Assembly (NCBI GenBank): GCA_934464705.1
Contig: CAKSKB010000003.1
Coordinates: forward strand, 62,001 to 126,000
Reading direction: 5' to 3'
DNA: 64,000 bases
Origin: an uncultured Clostridia bacterium
GTDB taxonomy: Bacteria > Bacillota > Clostridia > HGM11514
Position numbers and translations under genes: made by a program. This document shows positions 8,060-17,263 of the stretch, one piece after another. The notes beneath the pieces were generated by a model, which made no database searches, had not been told where the DNA came from, and saw only the letters and a list, made by a program, of their open reading frames with translations. Each line of letters opens with the position of its first letter. The stretch's first letter is position 1.

Positions 8060-10654
8060 ATGTCAAAAAAGTTTTTATCACTGGTACTGGCATTTACGAT
8101 GCTTCTCGGAATGTTCCAGGCGGTTTCCGCATTTAACATTGCGGAAGATGTAAAAGGAACCGACCTTGAAACAACCGCAGCGGTTCTCGGTTCGCTCAAC
8201 ATCATGACGGGCGACGCCGACACCGGCAATTTCAGACCGAACGACAGCATCAAGCGTTCGGAGGTTGCCAGAGTTGCAATTTCCGAGCTTGGGCTTGAGT
8301 CGGTAGCGCTCGGCAGCGAAGGTTCAAGCAAATTTGCCGATGTACCGCACACACACTGGGGGTTAGGCTATATAAATGTAGCGGCTTCGAGGTCGCTCGT
8401 TGTCGGCGATGACGGCGTTCATTTCAGACCCGATGACCCCATCACAATTTCCGAAGCGGCTGTAATTTTCACAAAGATGCTCGGTTATGACCCCAAGGCT
8501 GACGCAGCCGGCGGATACCCGACAGGATATATGATTACCGCCGAAAACATCGGTCTTTTCGAGGGAGTTTCCCAGACAAGCGGCAACGCAACGCGTTCCA
8601 CGATTGCAAAAATGGCTGAAAACGCTCTTGAAATCAAGATGATGGAACAGACCGGCTACGGCTCAAATGTACAGTTTGAAGTAACCGACAAGACCATCCT
8701 CAAAGACACACTGAATGTTGAAAAGCTTTACGGACAGGTAACCGGCAACAAGTTCACCAGACTTAACGGCACCAGCTCGCTTAAGGACAACCAGGTTGAA
8801 ATCGAGGGCAAAATTTATAAGGATGTAACCGGTCAGGCAACTTCCCTCCTCGGTTACCGGGTAATGTATCTTGTAAAGACGAACAACAACACATCCCGTG
8901 AAAACGAAGTTATCATGGCGGTAGAGGACGCAAATGCAATGGACAGGCTTGAAATCGACGGTGAAAATGTTGTTTCGCTTACAGGCGACACCTCAAAGAA
9001 GCTTGAATACTGGAGAGATAAGCAGAGCGATTCCAAAACAAAGATTGCAAACATTGCAGAGGACGCAAAGCTTATTTACAACAGCAAAGCTGCTGATTTT
9101 GACAAAAATCTTATCAAGCCGGAAAGCGGAACAATAACGGGGGTAATTGAACTTATAGACAGCAACAGAGACGATGTTTTCGACATCATCAGCGTAATTC
9201 ATTACGAAAACTATGTTGTAGATTCCACATCCGAAGCAAGCCATAAGATTTACGACAAGTATGACAAAGGATTTTTAACACTTGACCCCGATGACAGCGA
9301 CACCAAGTTCTCGCTCACAAAGGGCGGAGCCGATATTAAGTTTTCGGACCTTAAAGAATGGGATGTTCTTTCGGTTGCAAAAAGCCTTGACGGCTCGGCG
9401 ATCACGGTAAAGGTTTCGGAAAAGTCTGTTGAAGGCACAGTAACGGAAAAATCTAAAGAATATGTTTATATTGACGGCGAAAAATACAAGGTTGCCGAAA
9501 ACTACACCGAAACAATTTCAATAGACGATACAGGCAGGTTCTATCTTGACAACTACGGCAGAATAGCGGCAGTAGACGCAACAAAGAGATTTGCAAGCAA
9601 CTACGCATACCTTTACGATGCATATGAAGCTGACGCAGCAGGCAAGAAGATAACATTTGATTTTCTGACAACCGACGGCAAGCTCGAATCCGTAAACGGC
9701 GCAGATAAAATGACTCTTGACGGCGTAAGCTCCAAGACCGCAAAAGAGGTTCTTGCAAGCCTTAAGAATGAGAGCGGCAAGATAGTTCCCCAGGTTATAA
9801 CCTATGAGCTTAACGACAAGGGCAACCTCAAAACCGTCGATTTGGCTGAAAACATGACAGACGGCCGTATCGACGAAAAGCAGTTCACGATGAATGCCGA
9901 CGCAAAAGGTCTTGAATACAAGGCGTCGGTGAACAAGCTCGGAAAGTACAATGTATCCGCATCAACGCTGATATTTGACATTCCGGAAGGCTCTTCCGAA
10001 AGCGATTACTCCGTTAAGAAGCGCGACATGCTTATAGACGGCTCAAAGTACGATGTTAAGATGTACGATGTAACCGACAGCATGACCGCAACAATCATGG
10101 TAATCACCAACTCTGCCGGCGTAATTTCGGGCGAAAACAACATCGCTGTAGTCGACAGCCTCTCCACCGTTATGAACTCCGACAAGGAAAAGGTTGAAAG
10201 ACTGTACGCATATGTGGGCGGCAAGAGAATAGGCGTAAACAGCAAGAGCCTTGACTACTTTGTAAAGGGCGAAGACAGAAAGCCTCTTGAGCAGGGCGAC
10301 ATTATAAGATACAGCACCAACTCCGCAGGTGAAGTTGACCGTTTTGAAGTTCTTATGAATGTAAGTGAAAAGACCACTGAATTCTCTAAGGATCTTGACA
10401 GCGATACAACAATTGTATACGGTAAGGTTGAAAAGAAATTCTCAGGTTCAATCAATGTATCCGTAAACGGTGCAAACACCGCAAACTACGCAACAGCGGG
10501 CGCAACCGTATATTCTTACGATTCCTCGAAGGTTGACAGCGAAATCTCCGTTGTAACACCCGACGATATCCAGAAATACGACGAAGCCGACGCAAAGCGT
10601 GTATTCCTTAAAATCTACAAGGATGAAGTTAAGGAAATAGTTATCGTAAAATAA
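8060..10654 (+). CDS. Large SLH-domain surface protein
   Basis: 864 aa with a Sec signal peptide (SKK then hydrophobic core, cleavage near VSAF at ~25). Residues ~30-190 hold SLH repeats: NFRPNDSIKRSEVAR, FADVPHTHWGLGYI with HFRPDDPITISEAA, and a weaker third one. SLH repeats anchor proteins to pyruvylated secondary wall polymers. The rest (~190-864) is rich in Asp, Lys, Ser and beta structure with no enzyme motif I recognise. The composition, GGGAGG ribosome site and long leader fit an S-layer or major wall protein. Similar proteins occur in many SLH-bearing Clostridia. The C-terminal function is unknown. Confidence 0.85.
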   Translation: MSKKFLSLVLAFTMLLGMFQAVSAFNIAEDVKGTDLETTAAVLGSLNIMTGDADTGNFRPNDSIKRSEVARVAISELGLESVALGSEGSSKFADVPHTHWGLGYINVAASRSLVVGDDGVHFRPDDPITISEAAVIFTKMLGYDPKADAAGGYPTGYMITAENIGLFEGVSQTSGNATRSTIAKMAENALEIKMMEQTGYGSNVQFEVTDKTILKDTLNVEKLYGQVTGNKFTRLNGTSSLKDNQVEIEGKIYKDVTGQATSLLGYRVMYLVKTNNNTSRENEVIMAVEDANAMDRLEIDGENVVSLTGDTSKKLEYWRDKQSDSKTKIANIAEDAKLIYNSKAADFDKNLIKPESGTITGVIELIDSNRDDVFDIISVIHYENYVVDSTSEASHKIYDKYDKGFLTLDPDDSDTKFSLTKGGADIKFSDLKEWDVLSVAKSLDGSAITVKVSEKSVEGTVTEKSKEYVYIDGEKYKVAENYTETISIDDTGRFYLDNYGRIAAVDATKRFASNYAYLYDAYEADAAGKKITFDFLTTDGKLESVNGADKMTLDGVSSKTAKEVLASLKNESGKIVPQVITYELNDKGNLKTVDLAENMTDGRIDEKQFTMNADAKGLEYKASVNKLGKYNVSASTLIFDIPEGSSESDYSVKKRDMLIDGSKYDVKMYDVTDSMTATIMVITNSAGVISGENNIAVVDSLSTVMNSDKEKVERLYAYVGGKRIGVNSKSLDYFVKGEDRKPLEQGDIIRYSTNSAGEVDRFEVLMNVSEKTTEFSKDLDSDTTIVYGKVEKKFSGSINVSVNGANTANYATAGATVYSYDSSKVDSEISVVTPDDIQKYDEADAKRVFLKIYKDEVKEIVIVK

Positions 10655-10668
10655 TATCAGTACAATCA

Positions 10669-10710
10669 AAGAGCACGCATATCACTTTTATGGTGGTATG
10701 CGTGCTTTTT
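10669..10710 (+). terminator. Terminator after the SLH protein gene
   Basis: An 8-bp GC-rich stem (10673-10680 with 10698-10705) with a partly paired loop is followed by TTTTT. It begins ~15 bp after the stop codon. Confidence 0.8.
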
Positions 10711-10794
10711 GTAATTTTCAGTTCTCTCAAAATGTCTACTCTGATATCTAACCATTAGAAAGCCTTGCGCCCTACGGTTATACTAAATGTATAT

Positions 10795-12084
10795 TTACCA
10801 ATTCCTGTCCTCGTATGGCGTATTTGAAATGCCGTCATTATTTAGCTTTATAACCATTTTATCAAGTTTGCCACGCCACAATTTCTTAAACCAAACTGTA
10901 TTGCCAAACCATTTTACGATGGTAGGGCTTATTGCGTAGTATGTATGTATAAACGCTCTGCCGTACCAAGTTTTCGCCAAAGTGTTATCGCGATAACGGC
11001 GCAGCGTCCAAACTTGCGGGCAATTATATGAGCCGTAAACACAGGTTGCAACATAGCAGCCATATTCCCTCATTTTGTATTCCCTGTTCAGTTTATTTCT
11101 TCGTTTTCTTTCTTTTTTCGGCATGTATTCTGTCAAACATTCAAAATAAGACCAATATTTTCTTTTCCATCCCTCTGGGGCATTAATTTGTTTTATCGAA
11201 TGATTTCTGCAACGATACGAATCACAAAATGAATCTTCACTAATTTCGGTATCGGCACTTTCGATAGTTATTCTGTTTAAATTACATCCCATAAAAGCAT
11301 AAACGTCGATCTTTTTTGTATTTTGGGGTATAATCACTTGATTTAATCCCGTGCATCCTTCAAATGCACTACTTCCGATTCTATTAATTGATTCTGGTAT
11401 TATTATTTCTGTTAAACTACTGCAATCTTGAAAAGCCTGTATACCTATTTCGGTTACAGTATCAGGAATATCGATTTTTTTTAGATTTGAGCATTTAGCA
11501 AATCCAGTTAAAACCTTTAAAGACTTTGGAATGTTGATTTCTGTTAAACTTGTACAATTGTAAAATGAATAACTTTCAATTTCTTTGAGTTGTCTTGGTA
11601 AAATTATATGAAATAAAGATGTACAGTCAGCAAAAGCAAGACTTCCTATGCTTACAACACTTTCTGGAAATACAATTTCTTTCAAATTTGTACAACCCTC
11701 GAAGGCTCCATTAGGTATTTCGCCATACAATTTTGTATTTTTTTCGCCAATATATGTAATACCCTCTGGAAAAACTACACTTTTTAAACCCTTGCAATTA
11801 TAAAATGCCCCTGACGCTATGCCGGTAACATTATTTGGTATTACAACATTAGGTGATTGACCGTTATACTTTTCCAGTATTCCGGCTCTGATAACAAAAT
11901 CAGCAGAATTACCGCCATATACATTTACGACATCCGCTTTTATATTATTTGTTGTATTATAGTTATTGATGGCCTTTTCAACTATAAAAGGTGTACCGCA
12001 GAATTGACAAACCGCTGCTTCGTTTGAACTATCAACCTCTAAATTTGCACCACAGTTAGTACATTTTGCTTGAACTAATGCCAT
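10795..12084 (-). CDS. Zinc-ribbon / BspA-type leucine-rich repeat protein with CFI-box C-terminus
   Basis: 429 aa, three parts. Residues ~8-33 form a zinc ribbon (CTNCG...CQFCG). Residues ~70-290 are BspA/LRR_5-type repeats, each with an AFxxCxxL-x-xI-x-IP pattern. Residues ~340-429 match the CFI-box C-terminal family: CYVATCVYGS, then LRRYRD, then YY-x-x-SP. There is no signal peptide, so it is probably cytoplasmic or uses an unknown route. LRR_5 proteins often mediate protein contacts. The gene is clearly more AT-rich than its neighbours, which hints at horizontal acquisition. The function is unknown. AT-rich sequence upstream offers no clear promoter. Confidence 0.8.
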   Translation of the reverse strand: MALVQAKCTNCGANLEVDSSNEAAVCQFCGTPFIVEKAINNYNTTNNIKADVVNVYGGNSADFVIRAGILEKYNGQSPNVVIPNNVTGIASGAFYNCKGLKSVVFPEGITYIGEKNTKLYGEIPNGAFEGCTNLKEIVFPESVVSIGSLAFADCTSLFHIILPRQLKEIESYSFYNCTSLTEINIPKSLKVLTGFAKCSNLKKIDIPDTVTEIGIQAFQDCSSLTEIIIPESINRIGSSAFEGCTGLNQVIIPQNTKKIDVYAFMGCNLNRITIESADTEISEDSFCDSYRCRNHSIKQINAPEGWKRKYWSYFECLTEYMPKKERKRRNKLNREYKMREYGCYVATCVYGSYNCPQVWTLRRYRDNTLAKTWYGRAFIHTYYAISPTIVKWFGNTVWFKKLWRGKLDKMVIKLNNDGISNTPYEDRNW

Positions 12085-12235
12085 TTATTCTTCCCCATTT
12101 CTAATTCAATATACTTTTATTTTAGCAACTATAATATAAAAATACAGTAAATTTCAAATCTCCTTTCATTCTTGGTACTTTAAAAATTTTATCTAATGCA
12201 AAAAATCACCTCTAATTCCATATAAATTTACAAAA

Positions 12236-12269
12236 TAAAAAAGTGTGCAAACAATCATTGTCTGCACAC
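12236..12269 (-). terminator. Terminator of the candidate small RNA
   Basis: On the minus strand a 7-bp stem (12243-12249 with 12263-12269), extended by an ACAA/TTGT inner stem after one mismatch, is followed by TTTTTT. No minus-strand protein gene ends nearby, so it needs a non-coding transcript to terminate. Confidence 0.75.
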
Positions 12270-12444
12270 CGAAAAATGCAAACTCCGATTGTTGTCACAC
12301 AAATTTTAATAGAATGGATAGTATCTCACTCAATCAAAAAGGAATTGCATTTTTGCCAAATTCAGATGATTGAGCAAGACAAAAAAAGGATAAACTCCCC
12401 CGCATAAAATACTATCACTTCTATACTATTAAAATTTATGTGAC
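12236..12444 (-). ncRNA. Candidate structured small RNA (~209 nt), 6S-like architecture
   Basis: No gene lies in 12085-12638. On the minus strand a promoter (12451-12479) would start transcription at ~12444, exactly where a long helix begins. P1 pairs 12426-12444 with 12294-12312 (19 bp; the only non-Watson-Crick pair is a G-U wobble on the minus strand but a C-A mismatch on the plus strand). P2 pairs 12409-12416 with 12317-12324. P3 pairs 12367-12374 with 12329-12336. P4 is a hairpin at 12342-12363. A 34-nt bubble (12375-12408) faces 4 nt. A terminator follows at 12269-12236. A long closing helix, asymmetric bubble and apical stem recall 6S RNA, but I cannot confirm the family. Confidence 0.62.
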
Positions 12445-12450
12445 GATTAC

Positions 12451-12479
12451 ATTATATCACTTTTTTCTGAAAAAATCAA
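12451..12479 (-). promoter_or_regulatory. Promoter of the candidate small RNA
   Basis: On the minus strand: TTGATT, 17-nt spacer, TATAAT with TGA extended -10. The predicted start 7 nt downstream coincides with the first base of the closing helix. Confidence 0.7.
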
Positions 12480-12484
12480 GAAAT

Positions 12485-12530
12485 TTATAAAAAATTGTCA
12501 ATTTCAATTATAAAAAATTGTCAATTTCAA
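12485..12530. repeat. Perfect tandem duplication of 23 bp
   Basis: Two identical adjacent copies, 12485-12507 and 12508-12530, AT-rich and non-coding. On the minus strand each contains TTGACA. They lie just upstream of the small-RNA promoter and might affect it (UP-like element) or be a replication-slippage product. Confidence 0.85.
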
Positions 12531-12581
12531 ATAAATTTCTCAAATTATTATTGTATGGTGATTATTTCTACATCTTAAGAA

Positions 12582-12618
12582 GATAAAACAAAACGGCATA
12601 GAAAACACTATGCCGTTT
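12582..12618 (-). terminator. Terminator of the mfd-PpiC lipoprotein transcript
   Basis: On the minus strand an 11-bp perfect stem (12608-12618 with 12591-12601), 6-nt loop, then a TGTTTTAT tail. It lies 21 bp after the lipoprotein stop codon. Confidence 0.85.
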
Positions 12619-12638
12619 CACCTAAATCATTATTATAT

Positions 12639-13787
12639 TTACTGCTGTTCTTCGGGCTTCTTACCTTCCTCGGCGTAAATCTTTTCGTATTCCGCCTGTA
12701 TTTTTGACATGATTTCATCCTGAGAATTAAGGTAATCGGACAAAACCTTCTCAACATCAACGGAATCGTAAACCGACTTATTAAGCCTTATATCCGCATC
12801 GGCGCAGAGCTTGTCGAGTTTTTCCTGGAAGGCATTTTTAACTATTTTCTCGCTTATTGCCTCGCTGCTCATATACTCATCAAGCAGAATATCACGCTTT
12901 ATAATCATATAACCGTATTCCGTTTCGACAATATCGCTTACCTCACCTTCCTTAAGCGAAAAAGCGGTGTCCATAAAGTTTTTGGAATACGAATCGTCCT
13001 TGGTAAATGTGTAACCGTCGGGATATTTGTCATATCCGGGGTCCTCATTGTATTCGTTAATCAGATTTTCAAAATCCTCGCCCTCATCAAGCTTGGTTTT
13101 AACTTCCATGATTTTTCTGAGCGCTTCCTGTTTTTTGTCGTCCGGGAGAGCCTCGTTTGTTTCGGTGTCAACCGTTAAAACAAGAATATTTTTCGCGCGC
13201 GCATAGTTATCCTTGTAATACTTTTTGATAACATCTTCGGACGGCTCGCCGTACTCGGACTTGAATTTATCATAAAGGTTTACCGAATACTGCGACATTT
13301 CCGTAATATCCTCATAAACCGCAGGCGTCAGACCACCGGCTTTGAGCTGAAGCTCATTCATGTATTCGCCGTAGGTATCCTTCATTTTGTTGGCTCTTTC
13401 GGTAACGCCTTTTTTATCCTCCTCCGAAAGTTCAACCTTTTCGGCTTTAGCCTCGGTTCTGTAGATGTGATAAGGCTTGCACTTTTCAATTGCGTCGTCA
13501 AGAGCTTTCTGCTTGTAGCTTTTGCCCGTTTCCTCATCGATTTTATCCCAGAACCCGCTTCTGTCGGACTTCACAACATCGTTTGCCGCAGCGATATCGT
13601 AGGACGCCATAATGAGAAAATAGTTGAACTCGTCAACCGAAACCGTTTCGCCGTTCACAGTCATAACAGCGTCTTTCGGACCGTCATATCCGTCATAGGT
13701 AATACCCTTCTGGGATTCGGGTGTTTTTTTGCCGCAGGCGGTAAGCAAAACCGAAAGCGTAAGTATCAGCGCAAGTATTTTTTTCAT
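12639..13787 (-). CDS. PpiC/SurA-type peptidyl-prolyl isomerase lipoprotein (PrsA-like)
   Basis: 382 aa. Signal peptide with lipobox LTAC (Cys18) predicts a lipid-anchored extracellular protein. Residues ~45-190 form a SurA-like helical chaperone part. Residues ~195-300 form a parvulin domain (AKNILVLTV, ending in VETEYGYMIIKR). The C-terminus is charged and ends in Glu/Gln-rich sequence. PrsA proteins fold exported proteins at the membrane-wall interface, needed where S-layer proteins are secreted heavily. It follows mfd by 43 bp on the same strand and ends at a strong terminator, so it is the last gene of that operon. Confidence 0.88.
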   Translation of the reverse strand: MKKILALILTLSVLLTACGKKTPESQKGITYDGYDGPKDAVMTVNGETVSVDEFNYFLIMASYDIAAANDVVKSDRSGFWDKIDEETGKSYKQKALDDAIEKCKPYHIYRTEAKAEKVELSEEDKKGVTERANKMKDTYGEYMNELQLKAGGLTPAVYEDITEMSQYSVNLYDKFKSEYGEPSEDVIKKYYKDNYARAKNILVLTVDTETNEALPDDKKQEALRKIMEVKTKLDEGEDFENLINEYNEDPGYDKYPDGYTFTKDDSYSKNFMDTAFSLKEGEVSDIVETEYGYMIIKRDILLDEYMSSEAISEKIVKNAFQEKLDKLCADADIRLNKSVYDSVDVEKVLSDYLNSQDEIMSKIQAEYEKIYAEEGKKPEEQQ

Positions 13788-13830
13788 AAATTATCAATCC
13801 TTTCCGTAAAGAACACAGCTTTAGTATACT

Positions 13831-16800
13831 CTATTTTTCACCGTTTTTCAACTCATTAAGACGATGTAATACAATTTTAATATTTGAAAGCGTATTCATT
13901 GCATTGCCTTCGGCGGCTCTTGTGTATGTCATTGCAGGTCTTGCGCCGGCAGAAACAAGAACTCTGCCCTTAAAATACCCCGCCGCAAGACTCGCCATGC
14001 CGATTGTTTCGGGAGCGGCATTTTTGAAATAGAACACAATGTTTGCGCCGATTTGCCTTATCTCGCTTATTCCGACGCCCGACGCAACATTTTTAAGCAG
14101 TGCAATTTCAAGAAGATTTGAAACAGCGGTGGTGTATTCCCCGAACCTGTCACGCAGTTCGTCCTCCATCTCGTTGTAATCCGCTTCGGACGAAATTTTT
14201 GCGATTCTGCTGTAAATGTCAATCCTCGTATCGTTGTTTTTAATGTAAGTTTTCGGTATGAAAGCGTCAATATCCAAATCAATCGTAACATCGGATATAA
14301 CGGAAGCTTCGCCCTTCTGCCGCCTTATTTCGTCTTCAAGCATCATGCAGTAAAGCTCATACCCGACAGAATCCATATGCCCGTGCTGCTGCGGACCGAG
14401 AACATTCCCGGCACCTCTTATTTCAAGGTCACGCAAAGCAATTTTAAATCCGGAGCCGAACTCGGTAAAATCGCGGAGCGCCGCCAGGCGTTTTCTTGCG
14501 ACCTCGCTTAAAACCTTATCTTTTTTATACATAAGGTAAGCGTAAGCCATTTTGTCCGACCTTCCTACCCTGCCTCTGAGCTGATAGAGCTGGGAAAGCC
14601 CGAGACGGTCTGCGTCCTCGATTATAATCGTGTTCGCATTCGGAATATCAAGCCCGGTTTCGATAATCGATGTACATACCAGGACATCGATATTGCCTTC
14701 CGCAACATCAATCATAATTCTTTCAAGTTCGCCTTCTCTCATCTGTCCGTGCGCAAAAGAAACGCTTGCGCTTGGAACCAGTTCGCTTATACGCTTTGCC
14801 GCAGCGGAAATACCTTCCACTCTATTGAAGAGATAATAAACCTGACCGCACCTTGAAATTTCACGCACTATAGCGTCGCGCACAATTGACATATTCTGCT
14901 CCAGGACATAGGTTCTTACGGGATAACGGTCTTTTGGCGGCGTGTTTATCGTGCTGATGTCACGAATCCCGATCATGGACATATGAAGCGTTCTCGGAAT
15001 CGGTGTTGCAGTCATTGTAAGCACATCGACATTTGTTTTAATTTCCTTCATGCGTTCCTTGTGCTTGACGCCGAAGCGCTGTTCCTCGTCAATAATCAGA
15101 AGCCCGAGGTTCGGAAATTTCAAATCCTTTTGCAGTATTCTGTGCGTGCCGATAAGCACATCTATCTGACCGTTGTTCACCATTTCCACGATTTTTTTCT
15201 GCTGAGCCGGCGTTCTGAACCTCGAGAGCATTTCTACCCTCACGGCAAAATCCGCCATACGCTCACGGAAGGTGTTGAAATGCTGAAGCGCAAGAACGGT
15301 GGTCGGCGCAAGATATGCCACCTGCATTCCGTCCATAACGCATTTGAAAGCCGCCCTGATTGCGACCTCCGTTTTGCCGTAACCGACATCTCCGCACAAA
15401 AGTCTGTCCATCGGAGATGATTTTTCCATGTCGGCTTTGACCTCCTCTATGCTTTTAAGCTGATCCGGCGTTTCCGTATACGGAAAGCTCTCCTCGAACT
15501 CCTGCTGCCATGCCGTATCGGAGGAAAATTGGTGTCCCTTAATACTTTCACGCTCTGCGTAGAGTTTGATAAGTCCCTTTGCAAGTTCCTCGCACGAAGC
15601 CTTGACCTTGCTTTTGGTGTTCTTCCATTCCTTGCCGCCGAGCCGGTTAAGCTTAAGCTGTTCCTTACCGCCGACATACTTGTGAATCATATCAAGCTGT
15701 GTTGCCGGAACATACAGAAAATCGCTTCCGCCGTACTGCAGCTTAAGATAGTCCTTTGTAACGCCGCCGGCGGTTATAAGCTCCTGCCCGAGGTATTTTC
15801 CTACGCCGTGGTTTATGTGCACAACATAGTCCCCCGGAGTAAGGTCTGAAATCGAACTTACGGCATTCTTTTTGGAAACCGTGCGTTTTTTCTTCCCGGC
15901 TTTCTTGAAAACATCCCTGTCCGAAATGAACACAAGCTTGAGCCCCGGGTATTCAAACCCACCCGAAAGGCTGCCGGGAGTAATCATAACGCCTTTAATT
16001 TCCGCCTCCGGATTCTCCGAAAACTCAGCCGCAATTCCCTCGTTTTTTAGGCTTTCGCTAAGATTTAGTCCCCTTGCGTATCCGCCCGAGAACAGAACCA
16101 CACGGGAGTCCTGTTTCATATACAGCTTTAAGTCCTCGCACAGCATCTTCGTGTTGCCGTTATAGGTTCCCTCTGTTTTAACCTGAACCGAGGCAAGCGT
16201 TTTGTACGGAATATCGGCACCGCTCTGCAAAAACTCGCAAAGCGACAGTATGCAGCCCTTTGATTTACGCACAAGTTCGTGATAATCCGTATAAAAGTCC
16301 CCCTGAACGCCGCAAAGCTCATTCCGTTCATACATCGCTTCAATGGTTTTCATCAGTTCAAAGCCGGTGTTTTCGGCCTTTTCCCTTATATTAAGCGGCT
16401 CATCAAACACAAAAAGCCCGCTGAAATATTCAAAAATAAGCGGAAGTTCCGGATAAATCTCCGGGATATATTTGTCGTTCGACGGGAAATAATGTCTTTC
16501 GGAAAACTTTTCCCAGTCCGGATTATCCGCCGCTTTAAGCTTATCCGAAATTCTCGCCGCAGTTTCGTAATCATAAAGGATTTCGTATGCCGGCGGAATT
16601 ATAATGCTTTTAACCCTGTCCCCGGAAAGCTGCGTAAAGCAATCGAAGCTTCTGATAGTATCGATTTCGTCCCCGAACATATCGATTCTGTACGGGCACT
16701 CGGAGGTTATGGGAAAAACGTCTATAATTCCGCCCCGAACCGCAAACTGTCCTGCTCCCTCAACCGTATCGCAGGCGCTGTAGCCTGCAAGGACAAGATT

Positions 16801-17259
16801 TTTTGAAAAGTCATCCATGTCGAGAATGTCCGCCTCTGAAAGCGTAAATGTGTACTTTTCAAGCAGTTTTTTCGGCAAAACCGGTTTAATCGCCGCCGCG
16901 GCGGTTGTAATAACGATTCCGCCTTTTCTTGCTGCCCTGTCCAGCACCGAAATTCTCTGAACCGTTGTTTCGTTGCTCGATGAATCGAGGTCATAAAACA
17001 TATATTCTCTTTCCGGAAACACCATCACGCGCTCATCACAGAGAAATGTCAGGTCACGGTAAAGCTGTTTTGCCGAAATCTCATCGGGCGTTATTATAAG
17101 ACAGGAATGTGTGTCGGTTTCTTTAAGCAGCGAAAACAGCACATGCGCCTTTGCAGAGCCGGAAACGCCCGACAAACACACATTCTTATTTTCAAGTATT
17201 GACTTTTTTGTATCCGAGTAGCCTTCAAGGCCGTCAAGAAGACCGTAAAATTTAGGCAT
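13831..17259 (-). CDS. mfd: Transcription-repair coupling factor Mfd
   Basis: 1142 aa, full length for Mfd. The N-terminal UvrB-like module includes GVSGSAKAHV near 33. An RNA polymerase interaction domain (DYVVHINHGVGKYLG) lies near 470-490. Helicase motifs follow: GYGKT at ~626-630, DEEQ at ~724-727, TATPIPRTL, and the Q-LRGRVGRS motif VI. A TRCF C-terminal domain ends the protein. Mfd removes RNA polymerase stalled at lesions and recruits UvrA. It starts 4 bp after the pth stop, as in many Firmicutes, and is transcribed with glmU-prs-pth. Confidence 0.97.
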   Translation of the reverse strand: MPKFYGLLDGLEGYSDTKKSILENKNVCLSGVSGSAKAHVLFSLLKETDTHSCLIITPDEISAKQLYRDLTFLCDERVMVFPEREYMFYDLDSSSNETTVQRISVLDRAARKGGIVITTAAAAIKPVLPKKLLEKYTFTLSEADILDMDDFSKNLVLAGYSACDTVEGAGQFAVRGGIIDVFPITSECPYRIDMFGDEIDTIRSFDCFTQLSGDRVKSIIIPPAYEILYDYETAARISDKLKAADNPDWEKFSERHYFPSNDKYIPEIYPELPLIFEYFSGLFVFDEPLNIREKAENTGFELMKTIEAMYERNELCGVQGDFYTDYHELVRKSKGCILSLCEFLQSGADIPYKTLASVQVKTEGTYNGNTKMLCEDLKLYMKQDSRVVLFSGGYARGLNLSESLKNEGIAAEFSENPEAEIKGVMITPGSLSGGFEYPGLKLVFISDRDVFKKAGKKKRTVSKKNAVSSISDLTPGDYVVHINHGVGKYLGQELITAGGVTKDYLKLQYGGSDFLYVPATQLDMIHKYVGGKEQLKLNRLGGKEWKNTKSKVKASCEELAKGLIKLYAERESIKGHQFSSDTAWQQEFEESFPYTETPDQLKSIEEVKADMEKSSPMDRLLCGDVGYGKTEVAIRAAFKCVMDGMQVAYLAPTTVLALQHFNTFRERMADFAVRVEMLSRFRTPAQQKKIVEMVNNGQIDVLIGTHRILQKDLKFPNLGLLIIDEEQRFGVKHKERMKEIKTNVDVLTMTATPIPRTLHMSMIGIRDISTINTPPKDRYPVRTYVLEQNMSIVRDAIVREISRCGQVYYLFNRVEGISAAAKRISELVPSASVSFAHGQMREGELERIMIDVAEGNIDVLVCTSIIETGLDIPNANTIIIEDADRLGLSQLYQLRGRVGRSDKMAYAYLMYKKDKVLSEVARKRLAALRDFTEFGSGFKIALRDLEIRGAGNVLGPQQHGHMDSVGYELYCMMLEDEIRRQKGEASVISDVTIDLDIDAFIPKTYIKNNDTRIDIYSRIAKISSEADYNEMEDELRDRFGEYTTAVSNLLEIALLKNVASGVGISEIRQIGANIVFYFKNAAPETIGMASLAAGYFKGRVLVSAGARPAMTYTRAAEGNAMNTLSNIKIVLHRLNELKNGEK

Positions 17260-17263
17260 AACC

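Noticed and set aside
12294..12444. MITE or IS end with inverted repeats
   Set aside because: Possible, but the promoter, coincident start, strand-specific G-U pair and terminator fit an RNA gene better; no flanking target duplication was seen.
12485..12530. CRISPR-like direct repeat
   Set aside because: Only two adjacent copies with no spacer; a simple tandem duplication.
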